DNA of 58,537 nucleotides from a virus, in IMG/VR virus record IMGVR_UViG_3300045955_000127, positions 1 to 58,537 of that record. One strand, 5' to 3'. Position 1 is the first letter of the stretch. Every line of letters begins with the position of its first letter. The notes beneath the pieces are model-generated. The model saw only the letters and a program-made list of their open reading frames with translations. It did no database searches and was not told the DNA's origin. Of the stretch, positions 33,063-41,658 are shown piece after piece. Made by a program: the position numbers and the translations under genes.

Positions 33063-33262
33063 GGATCATCTCCCGGTAGCTTGTGGATTCCCTTGGGCGG
33101 GTAAAGCTGATGGATTCGGCAAAAATTCTTGTAGCGATAGCGGTGACGCGCTCTATTGGGACAGCGCTGCCCGTTGCGCGTCTTTGCATCGCATTGAGGC
33201 ATCGCGCGGCCGACACGGAGTTCCGTCAGGGTAAAGTTTGATTTGCAGTGGGGGCAGAGCAT
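33059..33262 (-). CDS. Zinc-ribbon protein in the sugar cassette (67 aa)
   Basis: N-terminal MLCPHCKSNFTLTEL is a zinc knuckle; the second part, CDAKTRNGQRCPNRARH then YKNFCRIHQ, matches the small C-x-A...G-x-x-C...C-x-x-H module found in many phage proteins. It is encoded between glycosyltransferase and kinase with a 37-base overlap upstream and an ATGA overlap downstream. Role unknown; not a typical sugar enzyme. Confidence 0.7.
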   Translation of the reverse strand: MLCPHCKSNFTLTELRVGRAMPQCDAKTRNGQRCPNRARHRYRYKNFCRIHQLYPPKGIHKLPGDDP

Positions 33263-33930
33263 TCCGGCATTTGATAATCAGCCAGCGACAACGGCCAGGG
33301 TTGAATGTGAAAACTCTCGATCTGCGGCACGGCATAGACGGGAATCCCGAGGCGCTTTAGCCGAAGAAAAAAGCTAAAATCCTCTCCGAGCCCGAACGGG
33401 TGAGCGCTGGACGGCGGGAACATAGTAAAAGGCAATTCTCCCGAGGCATAGATCGCGTCGAATACTTTCCGGCGAATAAATAGCGTTCCGGCGCCGGCGC
33501 AGTTGACGTTGAGAACGCCCTGCGCTTCCCGGTCCCAGGCAGCCACGAAGCTCAACTTTTCGGTTTTCTCATCGAAATTGAACAGCGTCGGCCTAAACGG
33601 TGCGGATTTCTGCACGTAAACAGCGGATACGACATCGGCTTTGAGTTGGTCTGCGGCGTGCTTTAATCGCACGAGAACGTCGGGCTCGAAGAGATGGTCG
33701 GTATCGAGCATCAATACCCAATCGCCTTTGAAATTCTCTGCGATCCAGTTTCGGGCCATGGCGTGAAGAGAAGACTTAGGGCGGTCATAGTGGATTTGCT
33801 GACCAGGCGGGAGCCCGTATTCGCAGTTGAACAGCGTCATCTGATGGAAAGCCCAACAGAAGTCTTCGAACACGGACGGTACGCCGCCCATGTAGTAGGC
33901 TGAACCTATGATCTTATTTCGGTAGAGCAT
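33226..33930 (-). CDS. GT-A fold glycosyltransferase (234 aa)
   Basis: A GT2-like enzyme: the DXD motif lies in GDWVLMLDTDHLFEPD (D76, D78), the acceptor-side motif is FGLGEDFSFFLRLKRLG with E183-D184, and a late histidine (ESFHIQPW) completes the metal site. It would transfer a sugar from a nucleotide donor. It overlaps the GT4-methyltransferase fusion upstream by 17 bases, so the two are translated together. The target could be capsid, appendage or host glycan. Confidence 0.82.
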   Translation of the reverse strand: MLYRNKIIGSAYYMGGVPSVFEDFCWAFHQMTLFNCEYGLPPGQQIHYDRPKSSLHAMARNWIAENFKGDWVLMLDTDHLFEPDVLVRLKHAADQLKADVVSAVYVQKSAPFRPTLFNFDEKTEKLSFVAAWDREAQGVLNVNCAGAGTLFIRRKVFDAIYASGELPFTMFPPSSAHPFGLGEDFSFFLRLKRLGIPVYAVPQIESFHIQPWPLSLADYQMPECSAPTANQTLP

Positions 33931-35599
33931 TCGTCCAACTCTCGTTTATGTGAATCACGTCGTCGTCAATCGCGCTACAGACAAGCCCGTGCCCCTCGTA
34001 GTTGTTGTAATCGATAGGTTGATACACGTCGACGAAAAGCCCCGCGGCATGAACCATGCGGTAGATATCGGCCTGCTTGATCGCTCGATCGTGAAACGCG
34101 CTTGCGCCATCGTGGAACATCGCTTGCGGATCTACGCTCTTGTGCTGGTTTTCGTGCGGCCTGCCGCTGTCGTTTGGTACGGTAATGACAAGCCTTCCGC
34201 CGGGCTTCAACACCTTTCGGCAATTCTTGAGAATCTCAATGCCGTCTCCTTCGGAGAGATGCTCAAGGACTTCGCCGAGAATTACAGAATCGAATTCTTT
34301 TTCGAATGGTAGGGCTTCCCTTGCATCGGCCACCACGTCGACCGGGCACTTTCGCGGGAGAAAGCCTTCCGGCCATTCGTCCGTCACGTCGAGATTGACC
34401 ACGCCTTCTGCCTTGAGATCGAGCGGGTCATTGCCGCAGCCTAAGTTTAGCGTTTTCCCGGCCATGTAGCGGCGCTGGAACTGAAACTGAGCAAACCACT
34501 TGAGCCCGTTGCCCTCTATGAAGTTCGACCATTGATCGACTGCACGTTCCCAATTGAACCAATGGCGCGCGTCGGGCATCATTTCTTTTCTAATGGCTTC
34601 TTGAGCTTCGGCGTCGGAGGCGAGGTTGATCAGCTCCCACGCGAAACGGCATTGCGTGAGGCGGTCGACTTTCGGGTCACCGTCGAGCAGGATGCCGTGG
34701 CGCGTATTATCGGCAAGCCCGCCGTAGGCTCGCGTGATAGGAATTGCCCCGCAGGCCTGAGCTTCGCAGACAGAAATGCAATAGGTTTCGAACATCTGAC
34801 ACGGGTAAACCCATAAGCCGGCAGACATGAGTTCACGGTAGAGTTTTTTCTGGCCGATTCTCCCGTGCCAGAAAACTCCCGGGCGATTCATCAGGCGCTG
34901 GGCCTCTTCTTTGAAGGTCTTGAATTGCGAGAAGTGGGGATGGAAATCGATTAGCTTGTCGATATTGTCAAAGCCGTAAAATATGTGCAGCTCGAGATCG
35001 GGAACGCGCTCGCGCGCGCGGGAAAAGATCCACAAGAGCGGCATCAGCCCGCGGTCTGGGCTTGACGTATAGATCAACTTTTTCGGGTTTCTTTCCGGCA
35101 TTCCCTCGGCCTCAATTTCCCGGATAAGGTCTGTTTTAGAGCCGTAGTTTCCCGTGATCCAAAGTTTATCTTTGAGAAACGGGTGCATCTTGAGCATCAA
35201 CTTATAGTGCTCCGCGGTGAGCACGCAATATTTGTCCAGTTTTGCTATGCGTTTCGGGGTAAGTTGATCTCCGTAATGCTCATCCTGTGCCATGAAGACT
35301 ACCGTTTGGCCCGGTCGGTTTTCGGGCTCGCCAAACTTATCCAGAAATTCAGGATTCCTGTAGATAACCCACAGTCCCGGCTCTGAGTAATCAGCGTCTT
35401 TGAAATGCTTCCAGGTTGTGCCGCGCCACTTCGGATCGCAGTCTTTCGGGATTGGGGCGTAGCTGATAACTTCGTAGCCGCGGCGGGCAAGGCGCCAGGC
35501 GAGTTCGATCTGATGTATTTCGCTTCCACCAATACCGGTTTCCCCATTAGCATATGACCAGCTCTCAAAGAACACGCTAGCGTGTAAGTGAATTTTCAT
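33914..35599 (-). CDS. Fusion: GT-B glycosyltransferase (GT4-like) plus SAM methyltransferase
   Basis: 561 residues with two enzymes. Residues ~1-365 are GT-B: GIGGSEIHQIELAWRLARRG (22-41), KLIYTSSPDRGL (174-185), and FETYCISVCEAQACGAIPI with the E-x7-E pair E271/E279. Residues ~375-555 are a class I methyltransferase: LNLGCGNDPL (384-393), DSVILGEVLEHL and KVLKPGGRLVITVPN. It probably adds a sugar and methylates it, a cap-like modification. First gene of the cassette; nothing is seen in the 75-base gap before it. Confidence 0.88.
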   Translation of the reverse strand: MKIHLHASVFFESWSYANGETGIGGSEIHQIELAWRLARRGYEVISYAPIPKDCDPKWRGTTWKHFKDADYSEPGLWVIYRNPEFLDKFGEPENRPGQTVVFMAQDEHYGDQLTPKRIAKLDKYCVLTAEHYKLMLKMHPFLKDKLWITGNYGSKTDLIREIEAEGMPERNPKKLIYTSSPDRGLMPLLWIFSRARERVPDLELHIFYGFDNIDKLIDFHPHFSQFKTFKEEAQRLMNRPGVFWHGRIGQKKLYRELMSAGLWVYPCQMFETYCISVCEAQACGAIPITRAYGGLADNTRHGILLDGDPKVDRLTQCRFAWELINLASDAEAQEAIRKEMMPDARHWFNWERAVDQWSNFIEGNGLKWFAQFQFQRRYMAGKTLNLGCGNDPLDLKAEGVVNLDVTDEWPEGFLPRKCPVDVVADAREALPFEKEFDSVILGEVLEHLSEGDGIEILKNCRKVLKPGGRLVITVPNDSGRPHENQHKSVDPQAMFHDGASAFHDRAIKQADIYRMVHAAGLFVDVYQPIDYNNYEGHGLVCSAIDDDVIHINESWTNALPK

Positions 35600-35674
35600 A
35601 AGTTGTCTCTACGATTCCATGGGAGTTGATCCGATAGAATTCTTCATATCCAGGTATCGGACGAAATTCTGAAT

Positions 35675-36700
35675 TCATCCGAGTTCTTCTAAGCGTTTAT
35701 TGAGAATGCGACCGGCGGTTTTGTCTTGCTTGAGAGCTACATATTCATCGTCGGAAAGCGCCGCCAAGTCTTCATCCGTAAGCCCTGCCACATTTTCCAT
35801 CGGGTCGCGCTGCGAGTTCTTCGTCCCGCCCAAGCCCTGCAAGGCTTGGCCCTTCTTGATGCGCGCTATTTTCTCCTTGGCCTTGTTGAGATCGACCCCC
35901 TTGGAGTCATCCGGTGGCAGCGGCTCGGCTGCCGCCTTTGGTTTCCATCCGAAATGATCCTTGGCGAGTTCGACCACGGCCTCTGCCGGGCTACCCCCGC
36001 GCTGTTCCGCTGTGAACGCGAGCCCCATGAACATCGCCGCCGCGTGTTGGTCGGCTTCTTGGCGCGTCAACCCGCGTTTCTGCCAAAAATCGATGTGCTT
36101 TTGGTAAACAAAATTCGCCACTTCCTCGTATGGTACGTCGGGATGGCTCTGTTTGAATGTGGCCACGTCATTATCCAGAAATATTTTGATCCGACGCTCC
36201 GATTGCTGACGCTCGTTAAACTGTTCTTGCCACTGTCTTTGCTGTTCCTCTTGCTGTTTGAAACGGTCGATGACTTCTTTCTGTTCCTTTATGGACTGCT
36301 TCATGTCCCACATTTCGGCGCCGTATGGATCTTCGTTGGCGTCGGGACGTTTCGATTGAAGATCTGCTTCTTTTAGCCGGTCGGCCTCTTCTCTCTGAAA
36401 GTCTCTGCGTGCTTGGAGCTTTGCGTTCTCTTCGCGAAGGCGCTGAAGTTCTTGCATCTGCTGCTGCTCTTGCGCGCGCAAGCGATCGCGCTGCTCACGA
36501 AGCCGCTTGTTCTCGGCGACGTAATTCTGCTCAGGCCGATCCGGCTCCTTCTCGGGTTCTTTCTCCGGCTCTTTTGCCGGCTGCTTGTCTTCAACCTCGA
36601 TCCCCTCGGCCTCAAGGGCCTTGCGCTCCTCTTCGGTGAGTTGATCGGGATCGTCCTCGGGAAGAAGATTCCCCTTTGAGTCAGTGATTTCAATTGCCAT
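35675..36700 (-). CDS. Scaffolding protein candidate (341 aa)
   Basis: Acidic N-terminus (LLPEDDPDQLTEEERKALEA), a KEPEKEPEKEP linker and a long coiled coil (residues ~60-170) are followed by a helical C-terminus. These are the features of phage internal scaffolds that direct capsid assembly and then leave. It lies between portal-side genes and the capsid gene, although a sugar cassette now separates it from the capsid. No protease motif seen. Confidence 0.72.
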   Translation of the reverse strand: MAIEITDSKGNLLPEDDPDQLTEEERKALEAEGIEVEDKQPAKEPEKEPEKEPDRPEQNYVAENKRLREQRDRLRAQEQQQMQELQRLREENAKLQARRDFQREEADRLKEADLQSKRPDANEDPYGAEMWDMKQSIKEQKEVIDRFKQQEEQQRQWQEQFNERQQSERRIKIFLDNDVATFKQSHPDVPYEEVANFVYQKHIDFWQKRGLTRQEADQHAAAMFMGLAFTAEQRGGSPAEAVVELAKDHFGWKPKAAAEPLPPDDSKGVDLNKAKEKIARIKKGQALQGLGGTKNSQRDPMENVAGLTDEDLAALSDDEYVALKQDKTAGRILNKRLEELG

Positions 36701-36872
36701 CGGATTCCTCCTCTAGCTCCTTTAGCGCCCAACGGGGCAGCGGATAATTCCAAGAAAAGATGTGTCCGTTATAACGGCAGACCGGACGGGCCTGGATAGT
36801 TGCCGCGATTCCAAATCCAGACCGCTCCCCCGCCGCGAGAAAGTTGGCCAGGTCGTCGTCGAGTTCGTTCAT
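36690..36872 (-). CDS. Small hypothetical protein (60 aa)
   Basis: ATG 36872 lies in the preceding stop (TGATG), and the stop overlaps the scaffold start by 11 bases. Product begins MNELDDDLANFLAAGERSGF and contains ARPVCRYNGHIFSWNYPLPR. Similar short proteins precede the scaffold in many phages; function unknown. Confidence 0.6.
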   Translation of the reverse strand: MNELDDDLANFLAAGERSGFGIAATIQARPVCRYNGHIFSWNYPLPRWALKELEEESDGN

Positions 36873-37039
36873 CAGAGCTGGCTATCGTTCGGGAATTTTA
36901 TGACGGTGTTGTTTATATACACGCAAAAGTTGTAATCACCGCCGCCGAGATCCTCGATTATTACTCGCCCGTTGCTGGCCGGGCCTGCCTCTGGAAGATC
37001 GGCGGTTGGGATCAATTTTTCCTCAAGATCGATAATCAT
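36872..37039 (-). CDS. Small hypothetical protein (55 aa)
   Basis: Start ATG 37039 follows GGGAGGAG and overlaps the upstream stop (TAATG); the stop overlaps the next ATG (TGATG). Product MIIDLEEKLIPTADLPEAGP, then ASNGRVIIEDLGGGDYNFCV and YINNTVIKF; a small beta-rich domain. Unknown function. Confidence 0.65.
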   Translation of the reverse strand: MIIDLEEKLIPTADLPEAGPASNGRVIIEDLGGGDYNFCVYINNTVIKFPNDSQL

Positions 37040-37737
37040 TATTCTCCTCCCGAATTCCCCGGATTGACGTAGATCACTTCACCGAAAGCCTGGTTACGCA
37101 TTTTGTTGCTCAATAGTTCGTCCTGATCATCGGCCTGGCCTTGCGCCTTGTGCCTGATGCAGTGCGGGACCCCGCGGCGGGAAACATACACGCTGGGTTG
37201 CCCGCAGAACTGACAGGCCTTCTCGGGCGCTTGCGCGACTTGGGCTTGCGCCTTCAGCGCGATCGCGTCGGCCTCCGCTGGCGTGAGTTGGCGTATTGCA
37301 GGCGCGGTCGGTGCAGGATGGAGAGTCCCGGAAGGTGGAACATGCTGAAGCGGTTGCGGCCCCCCCTGGACCCAGCTCAGAACATCTTGAAGTTCACGAA
37401 GCTGTTTCTGGACATACTGAAGCGTGGCCACTTTGAAGAGTTCGATTCCCTCGGGTCCAAAGTCTTTCGTGGCAACCTGCAATCGCCGCATGGCTTTGAT
37501 CAGCTCACGCTCTGTACCGGATGGCTTGACGGGCGTGACGTGATTAACCGGCGTGAGCGGGCGAGGAAAGATCTGCGCAAGGGCCGATTCTTCCTTCCGC
37601 GGCCTTTCCCGTCCGCGCTTGATTGGCGAGCCTGCTACCCCCGCCTGTCCCGTTCCATCTCTATTACGTTCTGTACCCAATTGTCCCTCGCGCGCGGATC
37701 GAGCCCTACGCTCTTTGCCTTGGCCGTCGTAAACCAA
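37039..37737 (-). CDS. Proline-rich protein with a zinc knuckle (up to 232 aa)
   Basis: The C-terminal part has CQFCGQPSVYVSRRGVPHC (a C-x2-C...C zinc site, followed by IRHK); the middle is a helical stretch (ELIKAMRRLQVATKDFGPEG) and a Pro/Gln-rich linker. The ATG at 37737 overlaps the upstream gene by 103 bases in another frame; TTG 37680 or an internal ATG are alternatives, so the N-terminus is uncertain. Unknown function. Confidence 0.55.
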   Translation of the reverse strand: MVYDGQGKERRARSAREGQLGTERNRDGTGQAGVAGSPIKRGRERPRKEESALAQIFPRPLTPVNHVTPVKPSGTERELIKAMRRLQVATKDFGPEGIELFKVATLQYVQKQLRELQDVLSWVQGGPQPLQHVPPSGTLHPAPTAPAIRQLTPAEADAIALKAQAQVAQAPEKACQFCGQPSVYVSRRGVPHCIRHKAQGQADDQDELLSNKMRNQAFGEVIYVNPGNSGGE

Positions 37738-38138
37738 TGCAGGCTCATCCGATCAAGCACGTCTTGCACAACCTGTTTCTCCTCGTAGATCACTGGCCCC
37801 AACAGATACCCGAGAATCTCCCTGGCGATTTTCTTCTGTTCTTCTGCCCACTGGAATGTCGCCAGGATCGCCTGCTCTGGCATTCCAAATTCATTTCCGC
37901 TCCCGATTTCGTGAAGGATGCAAACCGAACCATGCCATCTTGGAGGCGGAACCGCCTTCTTGGACATGGCGAAGAATTCAATAGTCACGGACACGCTGTA
38001 GTCTTCACCGAGCCGGCGATAGAACCGCGGGTCGAAACAATCTTCTGCGATTATGCAAGGGTCGGCGATAGCATGGGCGCGCATTTGCTGACCGAGGATC
38101 TCCAGTTCGTTTTGGGGAGGCAGCCCGGTGAGAATCAT
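37635..38138 (-). CDS. Hypothetical protein (167 aa)
   Basis: Begins MILTGLPPQNELEILGQQMR and includes FYRRLGEDYSVSVTIEFFAM and HGSVCILHEIGSGNEF. The mixed alpha/beta pattern with an aromatic middle looks like a real globular protein. No family recognised; it lies between zinc-binding proteins and the scaffold side. Confidence 0.6.
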   Translation of the reverse strand: MILTGLPPQNELEILGQQMRAHAIADPCIIAEDCFDPRFYRRLGEDYSVSVTIEFFAMSKKAVPPPRWHGSVCILHEIGSGNEFGMPEQAILATFQWAEEQKKIAREILGYLLGPVIYEEKQVVQDVLDRMSLHWFTTAKAKSVGLDPRARDNWVQNVIEMERDRRG

Positions 38139-38154
38139 TTCAATGTTTTTAGCG

Positions 38155-38784
38155 TTAACCCTCTCTCGCGAACGGATTTTTCACCTGTCTTGTTGCCTTG
38201 GATTCCGAAAACGGGCTGCTGGCCGCTTTGCGGTCGTCCTGCATAGGCCCAAAGGGATTGGCCACGTTCTTTCTGTCGGCTCGTACCCCGGTAGGAATCT
38301 GCGCTTCGTTCTCTCTCTGGAAAGCGTTGTGAGGCTTCTGACCGTCCCTGTACTTCTTGCTCTGGTACGTCTGCATTTTGTCGCGAAGTTCAAATCCGCA
38401 GTTTTCGCAGATGTCTTCACGCTCAGTCCAACTCCATGTGGGGAGCCGACACTCGGAACAACGGATTTGGAACATGGGCTCCTCGGGAAGATGGCGAGCC
38501 CATGCTTCGGCTTTGCGATCGTGAGGGTTTAGGTCTTTGAGAAACTTGACTTCGCGGATATTGTGGATCGTGCCGACAGCATCTTGGTCGGGCGGCACGG
38601 GGCCGGCACCGGGCTCGAAGACGTATTTATCGGCCAGATCTTCTTGATATTCCCGGTACTGCTCTTCGGCGCGCTCTACGAGGTCAATGCTGGGTTGCGG
38701 CTGCGCCGTTTGCTCCGGCTGGGGCAGAGAGTTCTTGCGAGGCCGGCCGCTCGGTCTTTTGATCGGATTTTCGGGTGTATCCAA
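38155..38784 (-). CDS. Zinc-ribbon protein with disordered ends (209 aa)
   Basis: Residues ~108-133 form a zinc ribbon ([22 protein letters not shown]); residues ~1-40 are Pro/Gln/Lys-rich, and the C-terminal ~65 residues are polar with repeats of xNPF ([15 protein letters not shown]). The two NPF motifs could be partner-docking segments. Overlaps the upstream gene by about 100 bases; a later start is possible. Confidence 0.6.
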   Translation of the reverse strand: MDTPENPIKRPSGRPRKNSLPQPEQTAQPQPSIDLVERAEEQYREYQEDLADKYVFEPGAGPVPPDQDAVGTIHNIREVKFLKDLNPHDRKAEAWARHLPEEPMFQIRCSECRLPTWSWTEREDICENCGFELRDKMQTYQSKKYRDGQKPHNAFQRENEAQIPTGVRADRKNVANPFGPMQDDRKAASSPFSESKATRQVKNPFAREG

Positions 38785-39064
38785 AAATCTCCCCCAATTC
38801 AGGTGGAATGACTTTCCATTTTAGGAGTGTTAGAAAATATGGCTCGTCGTCACTTAATTGAATTCCGTGTTTTTCCGCTACCGTTTCCAGAATGTTACAT
38901 GCGGAATGCGTAAATTGCAAATTCAAAAATCCTTCGTTTGCGCAAAATAATAAAATCACCTGGACGGAGTTGAGATTTAATTTCTCGGCGAGAGCTTTCA
39001 AATCGTCCAAAATTCTCGTTTTGGATTTTTCCTTAATTTGTTCTTTCTTTTTTAATCGTGCCAT
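38684..39064 (-). CDS. Helical protein downstream of HNH remnant (126 aa)
   Basis: The frame is open to 39193, but residues before ATG 39064 belong to an HNH remnant. From [20 protein letters not shown] there is a ribosome-like GAGG and a sensible protein: [50 protein letters not shown]. The fold could be a HTH-like helical bundle. It is probably the original gene, with an HNH element that once sat just before it. Confidence 0.5.
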   Translation of the reverse strand: MARLKKKEQIKEKSKTRILDDLKALAEKLNLNSVQVILLFCANEGFLNLQFTHSACNILETVAEKHGIQLSDDEPYFLTLLKWKVIPPELGEIFGYTRKSDQKTERPASQELSAPAGANGAAATQH

Positions 39065-39290
39065 CCAATGCCTCGCATTTCTTTGATTTCTGGCCTGCTC
39101 TAATTTAGTTGCCCAACGGCAATTGCTCGGTTCGTAATTCCCGTCGTTGTCAATACGATCCAGGGAATGCTTCGGGGTCGGCTTCGGCCCCATGTCGGCA
39201 AGAAAGTTTTCGAAAAACTCCCATTGTTAGGCGACCGAAGACGGTGCCAGTGAGATCAATAAAATTATGTGATATGCCTGTAGTAGCCAT
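39065..39290 (-). pseudogene. HNH endonuclease remnant with internal deletion
   Basis: From ATG 39290 (GGAGGT site) the sequence reads MATTGISHNFIDLTGTVFGR, the usual beginning of a phage HNH enzyme. At about 39222-39230 it switches frame: in another frame [40 protein letters not shown] and LEQARNQRN, the usual middle/end. The zinc region and about 90 residues between are missing, so the gene lost an internal piece and is frameshifted. It is related to the intact gene at 14355-15017. Confidence 0.75.
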
Positions 39291-39334
39291 TTGCGTACCT
39301 CCATTGCGCAGCGGTTAGAGCCGTCGGCGGGCTG

Positions 39335-41521
39335 CTACTCGTCGGCGGCTTGTTTGTTTTTCCGCTCCCCATTTTCCGTTTTCCCGTTTCCATTTGCCGG
39401 ATTTTCTAATCCTTTAGCACCTGGAATTAAACTGCTCAAGGTATTTAAAACATTTATTTCATTTTGCTCTCTTTTTTCTTTTGCGTCGGCATTTACTTTT
39501 AATGCTTCCAAAATCAGCCACGGCAATTCTAATTTCGCTTCTGTCTCGATCGCCTTGGCGGAAGCGAGGCTTTTTTGTGCGTCGGCTTTTAATTTTTCCG
39601 TCTTGGCAGCCTGGAGAGCTGGCGGGTCTTTCGGGCCTTGGCCCTTGCCGGCCGCTGCTGCCTGTGCCTGCTGCGCCTGGGCGGACGCCTTGATCACGGT
39701 CTTTTGCAATTGATCGATCAGCTGCGCCGGCAGATACGTGAATTTCAGGCAGTACATCAGAAATTCCATGCCCCCGGACGCCTTCATCAGCGAAGGGATG
39801 ATCGGCTGGAGGTCTTGCCAGACTCGAGCTTTCAAATTCGGGTTGTGCTTGACGCTCTCGTCGACGGCCAGCCGGTATTTTTCCGGCAAATTCGATTTTA
39901 AGAGCGGGATGGACTTGCCATTAAACGGCCCGCCGATCTCCATCAGCTGCCCATCGGTCATAAATTCCTGGACAAAATTATAAGTAACCCGGGCTTCTTC
40001 TTTTCGGAAACGATTGATTTCGTCAAAAAACCAGCCGAAAATAGAGAGCGCTGCGGTGAGTCTCCCCTGCTGGGTCTGTTGGCCAAGCTCTCCCTCGGCC
40101 ATGCCGAAGAATTCGGGCCCCAGGCCAATGACATCGGTGATCGCCTGCGTGGAGGCTTCGTAAAAAACCTGGAGCCCTTGTGGTAACTGCGGGAATTCAC
40201 GAGGCTTTACCTTGTCGATTTTCCCTTCTTGGACGGCCACCCAGGCGTTATGTTTCGTCCACTCGTCTCTCGCGCGCGTTTCATTTACGAAGGTGTTTTT
40301 CTCGAAAATCGTGCCGCCCTTGGCGTTGTGGATATAATAATCCAGGCCCGAAGAGAGCGCTTTATTCTTGGTACGCTGCGGATCCACCATGTCCGGAATG
40401 ACCCCGACAAACATTTTCTTGTCCTGGTCCCATTCTCCAGTCAGACACAGAAGCGTCCAGTAATTGCCAGGCAAATCGACCGGATCTTCGAGTTCGATCC
40501 CATTGGCGACGTATATCTGGCGGTATTTGGTCTTGGTCTGCTTAACGGCCGTCGGAAGAGGGATTTGCCGGCCGTTGAGCAATTCCTCGTCCTGGAAATC
40601 TTTCTTTAGGTCTTTCCAGAGGTCTTCCGAAATCTCCATCAGGCGGTTAGGATTGTCCGGATCTGCCAGACGGTAAACTGTCGCTTCGTAGCGTTCCTGG
40701 AACTGAAAGACTGTGATCGTGTGCTTATTGCCGCGCCCGGGGTCGACTTCCTGGTTAGCCTTTTGGTTGGCCAATGAATAGTTCGGCGTGACCAGCTCAT
40801 ATTTGTTGATCGTCCATTCTGGAGGCTCCGGCGCCGCGGCCTCGGTCATGTTGAGCTTTTCCTTGCCCCATCGCCGTTCGAATTCCTCTCTTGGGACTTC
40901 CCGCTTTCTGCAACGCCAGTCCGAATCTCTGAGCCCGATCGCCTTAGCCGATTGGTCCCAGTACATTTCGTCCCATGGAATCCGCTGCTTTAAGACTTGT
41001 CCGTCTAGGTCTTCGCTAAAATCGACGTAAACCTCAAACCAGCCCATGCCCGTGTTGCCAAGATCTTTGACCGCCAGGCTGCGCTCATAGGCTGCTTCGG
41101 ATAGTTCGTCGACAGCGGCCACGGCCTCCGATGCCAAATCCCCCATAGTGTCGTGTTCGATCGGCGAATCGAGTGCGCGGGTGATAAAGCGCACATCGGT
41201 GCGATTTAACCGCTCCAAGCCAGTGAGGCTCCGCATAACCTTCCGGATTTCGTTGAACACGAGCACGGGCCGCTTGGCCTGCTGCATGATGACTTTATCG
41301 TAATCGTCCCACTGGTGGCCGTCGTACATGCGCTGCATCTCTCTGGCTTGTGCATGCCAAGCACGCACGGTCCCATAGGAATTCTTGACCTTGCGCATGA
41401 CGCGAAGGGCGCGAGCCATGGAGTCGCGGTCAGTCCTGAGCGCGTCCATGGTGATCTGCGCCGATGGAGACTGCTGTGAGTGCTCTAACTGAGTGAAGGG
41501 TATATCGATTGAGTCAGCCAC
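39335..41521 (-). CDS. Portal protein, P22-type (728 aa)
   Basis: A large portal with the P22 type opening (MARALRVMRKVKNSYGTVRA, NEIRKVMRSLTGLERLNRTD), central FEVYVDFSEDLDGQVLKQRI, IPWDEMYWDQSAK, and FVGVIPDMVDPQRTKNKALS followed by a helical C-terminus with coiled-coil repeats. It forms the DNA-entry ring and contacts the terminase. A GTG start at 41521 overlaps the preceding stop as TAGTG. The C-terminal tail is Gly/Asn/Lys-rich. Confidence 0.9.
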   Translation of the reverse strand: MADSIDIPFTQLEHSQQSPSAQITMDALRTDRDSMARALRVMRKVKNSYGTVRAWHAQAREMQRMYDGHQWDDYDKVIMQQAKRPVLVFNEIRKVMRSLTGLERLNRTDVRFITRALDSPIEHDTMGDLASEAVAAVDELSEAAYERSLAVKDLGNTGMGWFEVYVDFSEDLDGQVLKQRIPWDEMYWDQSAKAIGLRDSDWRCRKREVPREEFERRWGKEKLNMTEAAAPEPPEWTINKYELVTPNYSLANQKANQEVDPGRGNKHTITVFQFQERYEATVYRLADPDNPNRLMEISEDLWKDLKKDFQDEELLNGRQIPLPTAVKQTKTKYRQIYVANGIELEDPVDLPGNYWTLLCLTGEWDQDKKMFVGVIPDMVDPQRTKNKALSSGLDYYIHNAKGGTIFEKNTFVNETRARDEWTKHNAWVAVQEGKIDKVKPREFPQLPQGLQVFYEASTQAITDVIGLGPEFFGMAEGELGQQTQQGRLTAALSIFGWFFDEINRFRKEEARVTYNFVQEFMTDGQLMEIGGPFNGKSIPLLKSNLPEKYRLAVDESVKHNPNLKARVWQDLQPIIPSLMKASGGMEFLMYCLKFTYLPAQLIDQLQKTVIKASAQAQQAQAAAAGKGQGPKDPPALQAAKTEKLKADAQKSLASAKAIETEAKLELPWLILEALKVNADAKEKREQNEINVLNTLSSLIPGAKGLENPANGNGKTENGERKNKQAADE

Positions 41522-41658
41522 TATCCGCCTCTAGGTTTCTGTCCCCTCTTTTGGGCCGTGGCATAGAAAACTTGCTTGCCCTTCTTTTCGCCGTAGCGCT
41601 TCTTCATAGACTTCATTACTTTCGATCCCCGGCCTTTGAAATACTTGCTTATTGGCAT
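41521..41658 (-). CDS. Small basic phage protein (45 aa)
   Basis: ATG 41658 overlaps the stop of the giant protein upstream (TAATG), and its stop overlaps the portal start (TAGTG). Product MPISKYFKGRGSKVMKSMKK then RYGEKKGKQVFYATAQK: a family of short basic proteins found near portal genes in many phages. Role unknown, possibly DNA binding. Confidence 0.75.
   Translation of the reverse strand: MPISKYFKGRGSKVMKSMKKRYGEKKGKQVFYATAQKRGQKPRGG

Noticed and set aside
35726-36376. 216-residue hydrophobic plus-strand ORF opposite the scaffold gene
   Set aside because: The apparent leucine/phenylalanine runs are the reverse complement of Lys/Glu/Gln-rich coiled coil codons; no promoter or ribosome site.
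37141-38246. Two long plus-strand ORFs (215 and 207 residues)
   Set aside because: They lie antisense to two coupled minus-strand genes with zinc-binding and globular features; composition looks random.
39357-39400. Extra copy of the operator motif
   Set aside because: The stretch resembles the motif (ATTTTCCGTTTTCCCGTTTCC-like pattern) but encodes the Asn/Gly/Lys-rich portal tail and has no promoter elements.
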